Positions 1 through 6,871 of a stretch of 8,454 nt of DNA are shown in pieces (the first letter of the stretch is position 1; each line of letters begins with the position of its first letter). Under the pieces are notes generated by a model. It did no database searches, was not told the origin of the DNA, and saw only the letters and a program-made list of their open reading frames with translations. The stretch is from JANMJD01 sp963828405 (GTDB lineage Bacteria; Actinomycetota; Acidimicrobiia; Acidimicrobiales; Ilumatobacteraceae), in contig CAWHEG010000008.1 of assembly GCA_963828405.1 (NCBI GenBank), forward strand, positions 1 through 8,454. Direction: 5' to 3'. A program made the translations under genes and the position numbers.

Positions 1-7
1 TGTCGCC

Positions 8-83
8 TGCTGCGTTGGCACGTAGCGGCATCTGGTACCGGTAGTCCACCGATCTGGTACTTGCGTTCTGGGGAGGTGGTACC
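8..83 (+). repeat. Left terminal inverted repeat with three 22-bp-spaced sites
   Basis: Left end of the IS21 element. Sites GGTACC (34-39), GGTACT (56-61) and GGTACC (78-83) recur with an exact 22-bp period, about two helical turns. The outer segment 8-53 matches the right end read inwards, with perfect identity over GGTACCGGTAGTCCACCGAT. Such multiple end repeats in IS21 elements are known transposase-binding sites. Confidence 0.85.
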
Positions 84-117
84 GGCTCTCGGTTCGTGCT
101 TGTGAGCCGAGAGCCGG
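82..117 (-). terminator. Strong hairpin downstream of istB
   Basis: CCGGCTCTCGG (82-92) and CCGAGAGCCGG (107-117) form a perfect 11-bp GC-rich stem around a 14-nt loop, 15 bp past the istB stop. No T-run follows on either strand, so it is not a canonical intrinsic terminator. It could block transcription running out of the element or protect the istB mRNA end. Its left arm overlaps the innermost GGTACC end site. Confidence 0.5.
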
Positions 118-131
118 CAGGTGTTGTGGTG

Positions 132-902
132 TTACTCCCAGTAGTCGTTGCTCGCTCGGGTGTTGTCGTGGCGGAGTCTGCGCATGTCGATCTGGCCGAG
201 GTTGATGGTTCGGGCGTGGTTGGCGAGCCGGTTCACGGTGGAATCGGCGGCGACGCGGTCGGGGAGCTCGCCGACCCAGTGGGCGGGGCCGGTCTGGGAG
301 GCGATGATCGTGGGGAGCCGGTGTTCTCGGTTGGCGAGGATCGCGAACAGGTCGCTGGCGGCGTCTGAGTCGATGCCGACGGTGAGGAAGTCATCGATGA
401 TCAGCAGGTCCGTCTCGGAGAGTTCGTTCAACAGTTGTTGGTGTCCGATGCTGTCGCTGCGGGCGATCACGAGTCGTCGGGCGAGGTCGTCCATCCGGGC
501 GTAGGTGACGGCGTGGCCGTTGTGGCAGGCACTGATCCCGAGCGTGCACGCCAGGTACGTTTTGCCGCCTCCGGTGGGTGAGATGATGAGCAGGTTCATG
601 GGGTCTGCCCGCCAGTCGTGCGCGGCGTAGCGTCGCATTCGCACCGGGGTGATGCCGCGCCCGTTGCGGTAGTCGATCTCGCCGATAGAGGCGCCAGGGA
701 TCGGCAGTGCGGCCTGGCGGATGAGCTTGTCGACTGTGTGGATGCGGCGCTGTTCCAGGGCGTCGTCGACCGCGGTCAGGAACAACTGCTCGGGGGTGAG
801 CGTGTCGTCGGCCTCATCGGCGATGAGCTCTTCGAACCGGGTCGTGATGTGGGTGACTCGCAGGGCACGGAACTTGTCGTAGTCGATGCTTGTGAACGTC
901 AC
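132..902 (-). CDS. istB: IstB-like AAA+ ATP-binding protein of IS21
   Basis: Helper ATPase of IS21 transposition, a DnaC-like AAA+ protein that works with the IstA transposase on target DNA. It is 256 residues, the usual family length, and unbroken. An N-terminal helical part (residues ~8-95) precedes the ATPase core. Walker A is SPTGGGKT (~108-115), Walker B LLIIDD (~166-171), and a sensor-1 type stretch TIIASQ lies at ~198-203. The GTG start (900-902) overlaps the istA stop as GTGA (899-902), the normal IS21 arrangement that allows translational coupling; this fixes the start. This is the only large gene in the window free of frame breaks. Confidence 0.93.
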   Translation of the reverse strand: MTFTSIDYDKFRALRVTHITTRFEELIADEADDTLTPEQLFLTAVDDALEQRRIHTVDKLIRQAALPIPGASIGEIDYRNGRGITPVRMRRYAAHDWRADPMNLLIISPTGGGKTYLACTLGISACHNGHAVTYARMDDLARRLVIARSDSIGHQQLLNELSETDLLIIDDFLTVGIDSDAASDLFAILANREHRLPTIIASQTGPAHWVGELPDRVAADSTVNRLANHARTINLGQIDMRRLRHDNTRASNDYWE

Positions 903-2483
903 GGGCCGTCCTCGGCGATGGAGGCGGCGTAGTGCGAGACATCGCGGACGAACACGTCCGGCCCGAGAGTCGCATCACCGTGACGTTTCCGGTCAACGCG
1001 GCCGGCGTCGTCGGCCTTGGTTTCTTGGTGTCGCTGTCGATGCCTGCGATGAGACGTTTGAGTGTCGTGTAGGTCGCTTGCCCGTGCCGGTTCAGGAGTT
1101 CCTGGCACGCGGCTTCCAGACGCTCTCGGTTGCGTTTGCCGAGCCCGTTCAAGATGTTCTGACAGTCGAGATAGCCCTGCGCCTCGATCGTGTGACGGTC
1201 GAGGATCTGCTCGATCACTTGCACGGTCGCTGGCCCGAAGCTGCGCGCCCGGTCGGTGAACCATCGCTTGGACCACAGCCCGTCGATGTTGCGGTGCTGG
1301 GGCGGGACGTGTTCGGGCAGGGTCGAGTACTGGCCCTTGCGGCCGTTGCGCCGCGGGTGCTCGCAGATGATGTCGTGCCCGTCGAACACCGTCACCCGCG
1401 TCGAAGTGAGCCGCACCCGCAGCAGCCGTCCCGCCAACCTGTACGGCACCGAGTAGCGCTGCGAGTCGACGGTGACGTGATAGTTCCGACCGGCCTTGAG
1501 TTCCTTCCATTGGGCTTGCTCAAACGGGGTGTCGGGCAGCAGCCCCAGCAGGTGCGCCTCTTCGACATCGAACCGTTCCCACCGGGTCGTGCCATCCGCG
1601 CGGCGAATGTCCCGGTTGATTTCGTGTACCCGCTCGGCGATCGCCTCGTTCAACTCGGCCAGCGTCGTGAAACAGTCGTCTTCGAGGTAGCCGATGACCC
1701 GCTTGTTCACGACGTTCACAGCGTTCTCGACTGCGGCCTTGTCCCGCGGCTTGCGTGCCCGGGCCGGCACGATCGCGGTGCCGTAGTGATCGGCCAGCTG
1801 CTGATACCTCGCGTTCACGACCCGCTCCGCATCGCCCTTGTGCCGCTGATGCGTCGAGGTCATCGGGTTGTCCGGCACGACGATCTGGGCCACCCCGCCA
1901 TAGAACGAGAACGCACGCACGTGCGCGTCCAACCACGCTCGCTGCGCATGTTCTCGTACGCCCGACAGAACAACGCACCCGAGAACGGCAGCACCGCGAC
2001 GAACAACACCGCCTTGATGATCTCCCCGGTCACCGCGTCAACGACATCGATGGTGTCGCCGGCCCAGTCCACCAGCATCGCCCGACCCGGCTCATGATGA
2101 AGCGTCGCAACCAGGTCGTGGATTCTGACGTAGTTGGCGAACAGAGCACAGAACTGCGAGTACCCGTACTTCTTCCCGCCGCCCTTGCTGTCGGCGTAGC
2201 GGCGCCACGCCTGCAGCAACGTGAAGTGCCGGTTCTGTTTCATCGACGCGAGCACCCGCCCGAGGTCGGGCTGGTCGTACTCGTCCGACACCCGCCGACG
2301 CCCATCAGGGAACCACCCCGCCAGATCAGCATCGGCCACCTCCCCAGCCGACCTCACCCCGTGCACCCTGATCGCTTGACTCACCCGCGATACGTTGCGC
2401 CGCGAACACCCCACGGTCTCGACGATCTCGTTGTAACCGCGACCCGCGAGCACCAGCTCCAGGATTGTCCGATAGTTGGCCAT
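899..2483 (-). CDS. istA: IS21-family transposase IstA (two apparent frameshifts)
   Basis: DDE-type transposase that binds the IS ends and carries out strand cleavage and transfer, with IstB as partner. The preferred start is ATG at 2481-2483, behind GGAAGG (2491-2496); a GTG at 2567 extends the frame but would place the repeated leader inside the protein. The N-terminus has a helix-turn-helix (YNEIVETVGCSRRNVSRVSQ). The catalytic core shows a first Asp in MLVDWAGDT, a second in VVPDN, and Glu in KAAVENAV. The C-terminal beta-barrel region follows (RYSVPYRLAGRLLRVRL). The frame breaks at ~1936-1941, where GAGCGTGGTTG appears to lack a G needed for E-A-W-L, and at ~960-965, where GGGCCGGAC lacks one base. 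The span, 1585 nt, equals 529 codons minus two bases, which fits two single deletions. After the second break the protein ends on the TGA of the GTGA overlap. Confidence 0.88.
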
Positions 2484-2488
2484 GCCGC

Positions 2489-2542
2489 CACCTTCCGACT
2501 CAGACGTGGCGACACCCAACGTGTCACCATCCGACTCAGACG
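2489..2542 (-). repeat. 18-bp direct repeat in the istA leader
   Basis: CACCTTCCGACTCAGACG (2489-2506) and CACCATCCGACTCAGACG (2525-2542) differ at one base and are 36 bp apart. On the minus strand each contains a Shine-Dalgarno-like GGAAGGTG or GGATGGTG. The proximal copy serves the ATG at 2483. The distal copy precedes no obvious start at a suitable distance. It may be a simple duplication or a leader element controlling transposase expression. Confidence 0.55.
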
Positions 2543-2559
2543 AGCAGAGCAACCCCACC

Positions 2560-2635
2560 AGTACCAACTAGCCAGAACACCGGTACCAAATCGGTGGACT
2601 ACCGGTACCCGAAGGCGCTACGCGCCACTGCGTCA
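2560..2635 (-). repeat. Right terminal inverted repeat with three 22-bp-spaced sites
   Basis: Right end of the IS21 element. On the plus strand the sites are AGTACC (2560-2565), GGTACC (2582-2587) and GGTACC (2604-2609), again at exactly 22-bp spacing and mirroring the left end. The outermost part, read inwards from 2635, begins TGACGCAGTGGCGCGTAGCG. This aligns without gaps to the left end at 8 with scattered mismatches. Confidence 0.85.
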
Positions 2636-3015
2636 TGGACGACGCCGATCAGGACCCCCGGTCGCTACGCCGGCTCGATCTGGCCGGTATCCAGAACCTG
2701 GTCCTCGCCGCCCGCGGATCAGGACTCGGCGCCGTCCCGACGACCTACGCCCTGGCCCACCGCGACGAACTCAAGTCTCGCCTCGAACTGCCGTCCCGAG
2801 TTCGCGCCCAGGCGGTCATCCTGGTCGGCCTTCCTGTCGGCCGGTTCGGACTGGTCCGGCGACGCCCGATCGACGAGGTGATGATGCACGACCGTTGGTC
2901 CGGCGACCTCCCCCACTCTGACGACTCGCCCGCAGTCCCGTCCGAACGTCAGGCGGCGAGACGGCCAGTGCGGGATCCGGGTGGTGCCGTCGTCTCGGTG
3001 GTCCCGCCCGGATAG
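2636..3015 (+). pseudogene. Nitroreductase family protein, 3' remnant cut by IS21
   Basis: C-terminal ~90 residues of a flavin-dependent nitroreductase-like protein. The recognisable stretch runs from IQNLVLAARGSGLGAVPTT through a VILVGLPVGRFG segment to RRRPIDEVMMHDRW, which matches the usual end of the family, including the GxGxxxTT flavin-region motif. The first half (FMN-binding N-terminus and dimer helices) is absent because reading begins at the IS end. The 5' part presumably lies left of the window. The ATG at 2635-2637 straddles the IS boundary and is probably not a real start. Homology ends near 2902. The open frame then runs to a stop at 3013-3015, overlapping the convergent HNH gene by 67 bp. 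A TGA at 2919-2921 in another frame, just after a C5 run, is a likelier original stop. Not expected to be functional. Confidence 0.75.
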
Positions 3016-4561
3016 GTGATCCGCAGCATGCGGCTTGCGTCGAGGCGAAGATGCCAGCCGCCTTCGTGGGCGAGGTGGTGGTGCCGGGAGCACAGCGGTA
3101 CCAGGTTGTCGAAGTTGCTAGTGCCGCCGTGCTCCCACCAGACGATGTGGTGCGGTTGGGTGTGGTCGAAGCCGATGGTGCAGCCCGGCATGGCGCAGCA
3201 CGGGTAGAGGGCGCGCAGGGCCCGACGTTGGGCCCGGTTGGCGAGGCGGGTGGACCGCCCGAGGTTCAGTTCGCCCGGGGCGTGAAGGACCACGCCGTTG
3301 CACACGATGACGGGCTGGGTGTCGGCTCCACCCTCGAACAGTTGCCGCAGGACGCTCCACGGCAACTCGACCGGGATACCCCATTCGATGTGTGGTGGGA
3401 GCGACTCACCGGAGTCGGGACTCCGCGTCAGTGGCGTCGCAGCACCCGGATCCTGATCGCTCCCGTTCGACCCGAACGATGAGCTCCCGGCGGGCGCTGA
3501 GGTGATCGTCGCAGAGCTGTCCGGTGGCGATGAGTCCGGTGGAGATCGGTCGACCAGCGAGGCGCCCGGGCGCAGGGAATCGACCGCCGCAGGCGGTCGG
3601 GCGACACGAGGGTCCGAGACGTCGGGTTCCGATGCGTGGAGTTGAGGCGCGTGCGGTTGCGGATGCTCCGACCGCGAACCCGCACCCCCCGCCGCGGCCT
3701 GGCACGGTCCCGGCGGGAAGGACGGCTCGTAGCGCGTCGGGGCCATGGCCGGATCTGCGTCAGGCGACGGCCTCGGGGAGCGCGACGAGCACGGCGACGA
3801 GATATGGATGACAGGGAGGATCTCGGCGCGACGGCCCCCGCCCCGGCGACCGAGCCGGCAGTGAGGGCAAGGAGCGCCTGAGCGCGGAGGAAGTCGGCCC
3901 GCTCACCCGGATCATCCGGGGCGTCGTCGGGCACCGATTGGTGGAACAACCGGGAGACCGCGGCGCTGAGCCGGCCGTGCAGCGTCAGGCCCGTCTGCGG
4001 GTCGAACGAGCCCGACAGCTTCCACATCCCATCCGACGGACTGACCCACGAACGCAACCGGCACGCCCGTTTCTGGCGGGCCAGGCGCTCCTCGCCGTGA
4101 TCAGCGGAGAACCGCCGTGCCTCGGCCTGCACGAGCGCCCGGAACTCCTCGACCGTGGACGACTTCGCCTGCTCGACCAACCCGGCCGCGTGCTGACGGA
4201 AGCCATGCCGCTCGGCCGGTTCGAGCGAACGGATACCGGCGGTGAGCGCATCGACGTGCCCGCCCGAGACGTCGCCGTCGATGAGCGCCTCACCGAAGCT
4301 CGGCACGTCGGTGGCGGTGCCGTGTCGCTCGATCACCCGGTCGGCGGCCCGCTGGCTGATCTTGGCTGACTCGGCAATCGTTTCGACCGGGACGGGCACC
4401 CGCCCGATTGTCGCCGCGGCCAGATCGGCCTCGCACCCATCGAGCCAACCCCGCAATCGGGCCACCCCGGCCAGCCCCTGACGCACCGCGGCGATGTCGT
4501 TGGAGCCATGCCGAACAGCATCGATCCGTTCGATCAGTGTCACCACCTCGGCCACCCGCAC
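2949..4561 (-). CDS. DUF222 / HNH endonuclease domain protein (13E12 type, one frameshift)
   Basis: Two-part actinobacterial protein. An N-terminal DUF222 region (from 4561 to about 3850) is followed by a Pro/Ser-rich linker and a C-terminal HNH nuclease fold (about 3066-3200). The HNH part shows zinc-ligand Cys pairs in CCAMPGC and PLCSRHHH, with the core HHIVWWEHGGTSNFDNLVPL supplying His and Asn. The reading frame breaks once in the G/C runs at 3833-3845 (GCCCCCGCCCC on plus). The N-terminal part ends in frame at QALLALTAGSVAG and continues in another frame as RRAEILPVIHIS, then MAPTRYEPSF from 3746. The 1613-nt span is one base short of 538 codons, which fits a single deletion. The start is a GTG at 4559-4561 with no Shine-Dalgarno, only ~8 nt after a -10-like hexamer, so translation may be leaderless. 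A LexA-type operator sits upstream. Members of this family in Mycobacterium tuberculosis are SOS-linked; the cellular substrate is unknown. Confidence 0.87.
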
Positions 4562-4568
4562 GCCTGCA

Positions 4569-4598
4569 ACACTAGCGGATAGACGAACATATGTTCAA
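4569..4598 (-). promoter_or_regulatory. Predicted promoter of the DUF222/HNH gene
   Basis: Reading the minus strand, TTGAAC (4593-4598) and TAGTGT (4569-4574) are separated by 18 bp and resemble SigA-type -35 and -10 boxes. Transcription would begin about 7 nt downstream, at or within a base or two of the GTG start at 4561. That predicts a leaderless mRNA, a common situation in Actinobacteria. The -35 lies inside the SOS palindrome, so a bound repressor would block RNA polymerase. Confidence 0.6.
4584..4597. promoter_or_regulatory. LexA-binding SOS box
   Basis: CGAACATATGTTCA contains the perfect 12-bp palindrome GAACATATGTTC (4585-4596). It matches the Gram-positive/actinobacterial LexA consensus GAAC-N4-GTTC, and 13 of 14 positions match the ideal CGAACATATGTTCG. 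It lies 23 bp upstream of the GTG start of the DUF222/HNH gene and overlaps its predicted -35. Expected effect: LexA represses the gene until DNA damage triggers LexA self-cleavage. Confidence 0.82.
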
Positions 4599-4626
4599 GC
4601 GGAATCTCACTTTTCGTGTGTGAATT

Positions 4627-4645
4627 GTTGGATGCATCACCCAAC
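4627..4645. repeat. Imperfect inverted repeat, operator-like
   Basis: GTTGGATGCATCACCCAAC pairs at seven of nine symmetric positions, with arms GTTGG and CCAAC around a centre containing ATGCAT. It lies upstream of both divergent genes. It could be a protein-binding site, but no family is identifiable. Confidence 0.35.
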
Positions 4646-4690
4646 GTGAATCTTCCGGTACTGGGTGACGGTTCCTTGCAGGAGTAGCGA

Positions 4691-4708
4691 TCCGCGGCCG
4701 GCCGCGGA
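4691..4708. repeat. 18-bp perfect palindrome
   Basis: TCCGCGGCCGGCCGCGGA is self-complementary over all 18 bases without a spacer. It is non-coding, not followed by a T-run, and too compact to be a normal terminator hairpin. Role unknown. Confidence 0.55.
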
Positions 4709-4938
4709 GTTGCCGAGACGCCCGCGCCGGACCGGAGTCAGCCGGGCGAGCCACCGATCCGAGTGTGGCCAGACAGCATGGCCGCCTGGCACCGCGCCGA
4801 GGGGACCGCTGGCGACTCCCCGTGAACCAGGCCAGTACGACGAATCCGATCGCCGAGCGGTGGCAGACTCGGATCCTTCAATCTGCGACGGACTTCGTCG
4901 AGGATCATCAGGACGACTGCGATGGACAGGACGACGAC

Positions 4939-5058
4939 ATGAACGAGAAGCGTCAGCGCGTCGAGCGCACCGGGGCCAGCGGGGACGGCCCCGCGGCAAT
5001 CGCCATTGCCGCCCTCTCCGTGCTGCTGATCATCTTCGTGATCAGCCGCCTCGTCTGA
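4939..5058 (+). CDS. Small single-pass membrane protein (39 aa)
   Basis: Short protein beginning MNEKRQRVERTGASGDG, with a charged N-terminus, and ending in one hydrophobic segment of about 20 residues (AAIAIAALSVLLIIFVISRL) that reaches almost to the stop. This would be a tail-anchored or single-span membrane protein with most of its N-terminus outside the bilayer core. The ATG at 4939 is preferred, with AGGAC centred ~10 nt upstream. An in-frame ATG at 4765 would add 58 residues of Arg/Asp-rich sequence with no domain, and an acidic stretch HQDDCDGQDDD just before M4939. It is convergent with the PEP-utilising gene. Its function is not recognisable and it could be spurious, but the clean TM segment argues for a gene. 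Confidence 0.5.
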   Translation: MNEKRQRVERTGASGDGPAAIAIAALSVLLIIFVISRLV

Positions 5059-6739
5059 ACAGCCGGATCGACGTCCTGACGACGACGGTGCGCCCGGACA
5101 AGTCGAGAGCGATGCTCACCGCGTTCCAGGATCCGCACCACGCCGGTCGACCCATTGACCTCGATCAGGTCTCCGGTACGGATCGCGGTCGTCGCGCCGA
5201 CCGCGCCCACGACGGCGGGTATCCCCAGGTCACGCACGACGATCATCGTGTGGCTCAGTTCGCCACCCATCTCGGCGACGACCGCGACCGCGCCAACGAA
5301 GAGTGGCATCCACCCGGGGTCGGTGATCGGGGCGACGAGAACCTCGCCCGGCTCGGTCGGTTCGTCGGCGTAGGCATCCATCACGACACGGGCCCGACCG
5401 GTCGCGACCCCGGGGCTCCCGGCAGCACCGGCGATCTCGTCGAGTGCGCCACCCTCTGCGCCGGCGGTGGCCCTGAGCGGCCACTCCTCGACCGGCGGCA
5501 CCTCGCCGGCGATGGCGAACAACGGCTCCTGGAACCGCAGCAGCTCGGCTTTGGCCGCCTGCCGGTTGTGAATCCGGTCGAGATGGATCTCCCCGCCCCG
5601 CGCCACGATACGGAACTCGTCGAAGGTGAGGAAGTAGATCTGATCCGCTGATTCCAGGTTGCCCGCGGCGACCAGCCGGCGACCGATCTCGAGCGCGTCG
5701 AGACGCATCTCGTTGATCGTGAGCACACAGGTCGCCTTGGTCCGTTCCCGAATGCCCAGCCAGTCCCGACAGCGCTCGAGCCACAGGTCGAGCTCGGGGA
5801 ACTTCTGCCGCACACCGTCGGCTTCGAACCGGTCGAGGACGGTCCGACCGTTTCGTCGGGGTCGCGGGTCGCTCCCCGGCCTGGACGGCCGCTACGGCTC
5901 GCCGCAGGACGTCGGCCGGATCTGCCAAGACGGCGCGGCGATCTCCCACTCGTTCACGCCGCGGAACCCGTACTGCTCGAGCACCCGTTCGAAGGCCGGC
6001 TCGAAAGCGTCACCATCGAGCCCGGCGAGGGAGGCGACGGCGCGGGCCGCATCGGCGGACTCGATGCCGCCGACACCCATCACCGCCTGGCGTCCGAGCT
6101 CGTAGCCCTCATCGCCGTAGACCCCGACGAGGCCCGCCTGCAACGACCCGAGCGCCACCGGACTCACGGACGACCCGATGAACAGGGTAACGAAGTCGGA
6201 CTCCATCAACGGCTGCAGCGACTCGAAGCGGGCGAGCAGCGCTTCGTTCGAGCTGGCCGCCCGTCGAGCGCGACCATCACGACGGCGGGCCTGGGCTGCG
6301 TCATGCTCCCGTTGGACACGCTCGAGCGGAGGGTGTTCGAGCAGCGCGGCGGTCGCCGCGGCGACCCGCTCGGCTCGCCGCGCACGCCGGGTTCGTCCGG
6401 GGCCGTGGTTGGGGTCGAGCTTGATGCCCCCGGCGGAGAACAGGGTACGGTCGATGTCGTCGGGGCTCGTACCGGGGGTGAGGTCGGCGAGCCTCCTGAA
6501 TGCCGAGATGTTGATGTAGAACCGCCCGCCGACGATCGGGGCGAAGGTGGTCGGGCATTCCGGCCACTGCCTCACGTCCCACGTCTCGGTGAACGAGTTC
6601 GCCAACCCCGCTCGAGCGGCGGGAAGAACACCGTCGCCGACAGCGGCGACACGATGTCGGGCATGATCTCGCCGGCGTTGCCGCGGGTCAACACGGGGTA
6701 GTTCGGATCGAGCGTGGTGTCGAACTCGTACGTGGTCAC
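4953..6739 (-). CDS. Stand-alone PEP-utilising enzyme / phosphohistidine swivelling domain protein (frameshifted)
   Basis: Homologue of the central and mobile domains of PEP synthase and rifampicin phosphotransferase, without the ATP-grasp half. The start is GTG at 6737-6739, with GGGGGA 9 nt upstream. An N-terminal motif LTRGNAGEIMPDIVSPL is the typical 'NxGEvxPgvvtPL' segment of the family. Helical middle sections follow (NISAFRRLADLTPG; MESDFVTLFIGSS). The C-terminal swivelling domain carries the phospho-acceptor His in GGELSHTMIVVRDLGIPAVV (codon at 5250-5252) and closes with GDLIEVNGSTGVVRILE, ending near 5124. The literal frame runs on to a stop at 4953, antisense across the small membrane gene. 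That 56-residue tail is unlike the family, so the real stop is probably near 5116-5118 (a TGA in another frame) or 5042. Apparent indels lie at ~6605 (CCCC run), ~5925, and two between 5845 and 5865. The role is likely phosphoryl transfer, with a partner ATP-grasp protein elsewhere. Confidence 0.75.
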
Positions 6740-6758
6740 GAGAGGTGATCCCCCATCG

Positions 6759-6767
6759 GTCTGATGT
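6759..6767. promoter_or_regulatory. Third GTCTGATGT copy, next to the start of the PEP gene
   Basis: GTCTGATGT is identical to the core of the tandem pair at 6872-6897 and has the same orientation. It lies just upstream of the Shine-Dalgarno (6749-6754) of the PEP-utilising gene. A protein bound here and at the tandem pair 116 and 129 bp away could loop the intervening DNA. Confidence 0.4.
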
Positions 6768-6801
6768 CTCGACGGTTCGAACCGCCAGACCTGTCGAATG
6801 T

Positions 6802-6836
6802 CCAAGGTACCCAAGGCGCTCGACCCAAGGTGCTCG
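6802..6836 (-). repeat. CCAAGG repeat cluster
   Basis: CCAAGG occurs at 6802-6807, 6811-6816 and 6825-6830. The last two are part of a longer direct repeat, CCAAGGCGCTCG / CCAAGGTGCTCG, with 11 of 12 identical at 14-bp spacing. The cluster sits between the two groups of GTCTGATGT sites in the gap before the PEP gene. It may be a second transcription-factor site or a chance short repeat. Confidence 0.35.
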
Positions 6837-6871
6837 GCCGACTCCCACCGAGGTCGCTCGACTCGCACCTT

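Larger units (their letters stand above)
8..2635 (-). mobile_element. IS21-family insertion sequence (istA + istB)
   Basis: This is a complete IS21-type element of about 2.63 kb carrying istA and istB in that order on the minus strand. The ends were placed from the sequence. The left end begins TG at 8, the right end finishes CA at 2635, and the innermost-to-outer geometry is symmetric, with the outermost GGTACC centred 28.5 bp inside each end. Both ends carry the shared inward-reading block GGTACCGGTAGTCCACCGAT. TG...CA termini with repeated transposase sites are typical of IS21. The right end abuts the middle of a nitroreductase gene. I see no convincing target duplication: 1-7 reads TGTCGCC and 2636-2642 reads TGGACGA. 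Only seven bases of left flank are visible, so the true end could differ by a few bases. istA carries two apparent 1-base deletions while istB is intact. Confidence 0.9.
4562..4938. other. Divergent intergenic region between HNH gene and small membrane gene
   Basis: About 377 bp without a convincing gene. It holds the SOS-regulated promoter of the HNH gene at its left edge, an imperfect inverted repeat at 4627-4645 and an 18-bp perfect palindrome at 4691-4708. Frames are open here on both strands (for example a plus frame from 4765 running into the small membrane gene, and minus frames over 4572-4999). Their translations are Arg/Pro-rich with no recognisable motif, as expected for chance frames in GC-rich DNA. 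I see no clear promoter for the plus-strand small gene. Confidence 0.6.

Noticed and set aside
1936..1941. Programmed ribosomal frameshift in istA
   Set aside because: IS21 transposases are normally made as one frame, there is no slippery heptamer, and similar breaks occur in unrelated genes in the window. A missing base is simpler.
886..2097. Long plus-strand open frame of 403 codons opposite istA
   Set aside because: Its translation is Arg/Pro/Val-rich with no motif, and it lies antisense to clear transposase motifs (DDE core, HTH). It is a GC-driven shadow frame.
1755..2921. Plus-strand open frame of 388 codons spanning the IS right end into the nitroreductase remnant
   Set aside because: It crosses an IS boundary, is antisense to istA, and runs in the wrong frame relative to the nitroreductase homology. 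No domain is visible.
2902..3015. C-terminal extension of the nitroreductase remnant
   Set aside because: The sequence after the MMHDRW region is unlike the family, overlaps the HNH gene, and follows a C5 run that may hide an indel. A TGA at 2919-2921 is the likely original stop.
4637..4999. Minus-strand open frame of 120 codons in the intergenic region
   Set aside because: Arg/Ser-rich with no motif, overlaps two other candidates antisense, and has no ribosome-binding site.
4953..5123. C-terminal 56-residue extension of the PEP-utilising protein
   Set aside because: The family ends at the equivalent of 5124. The extra residues are basic and unlike any known tail, and a frame error or readthrough past the true stop explains them.
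6774..6783. GGTTCGAACC, resembling a tRNA T-arm
   Set aside because: The five bases on each side of TTCGAAC do not pair as a T-stem on either strand, and no acceptor or anticodon arm is present. It is just a palindromic decamer.
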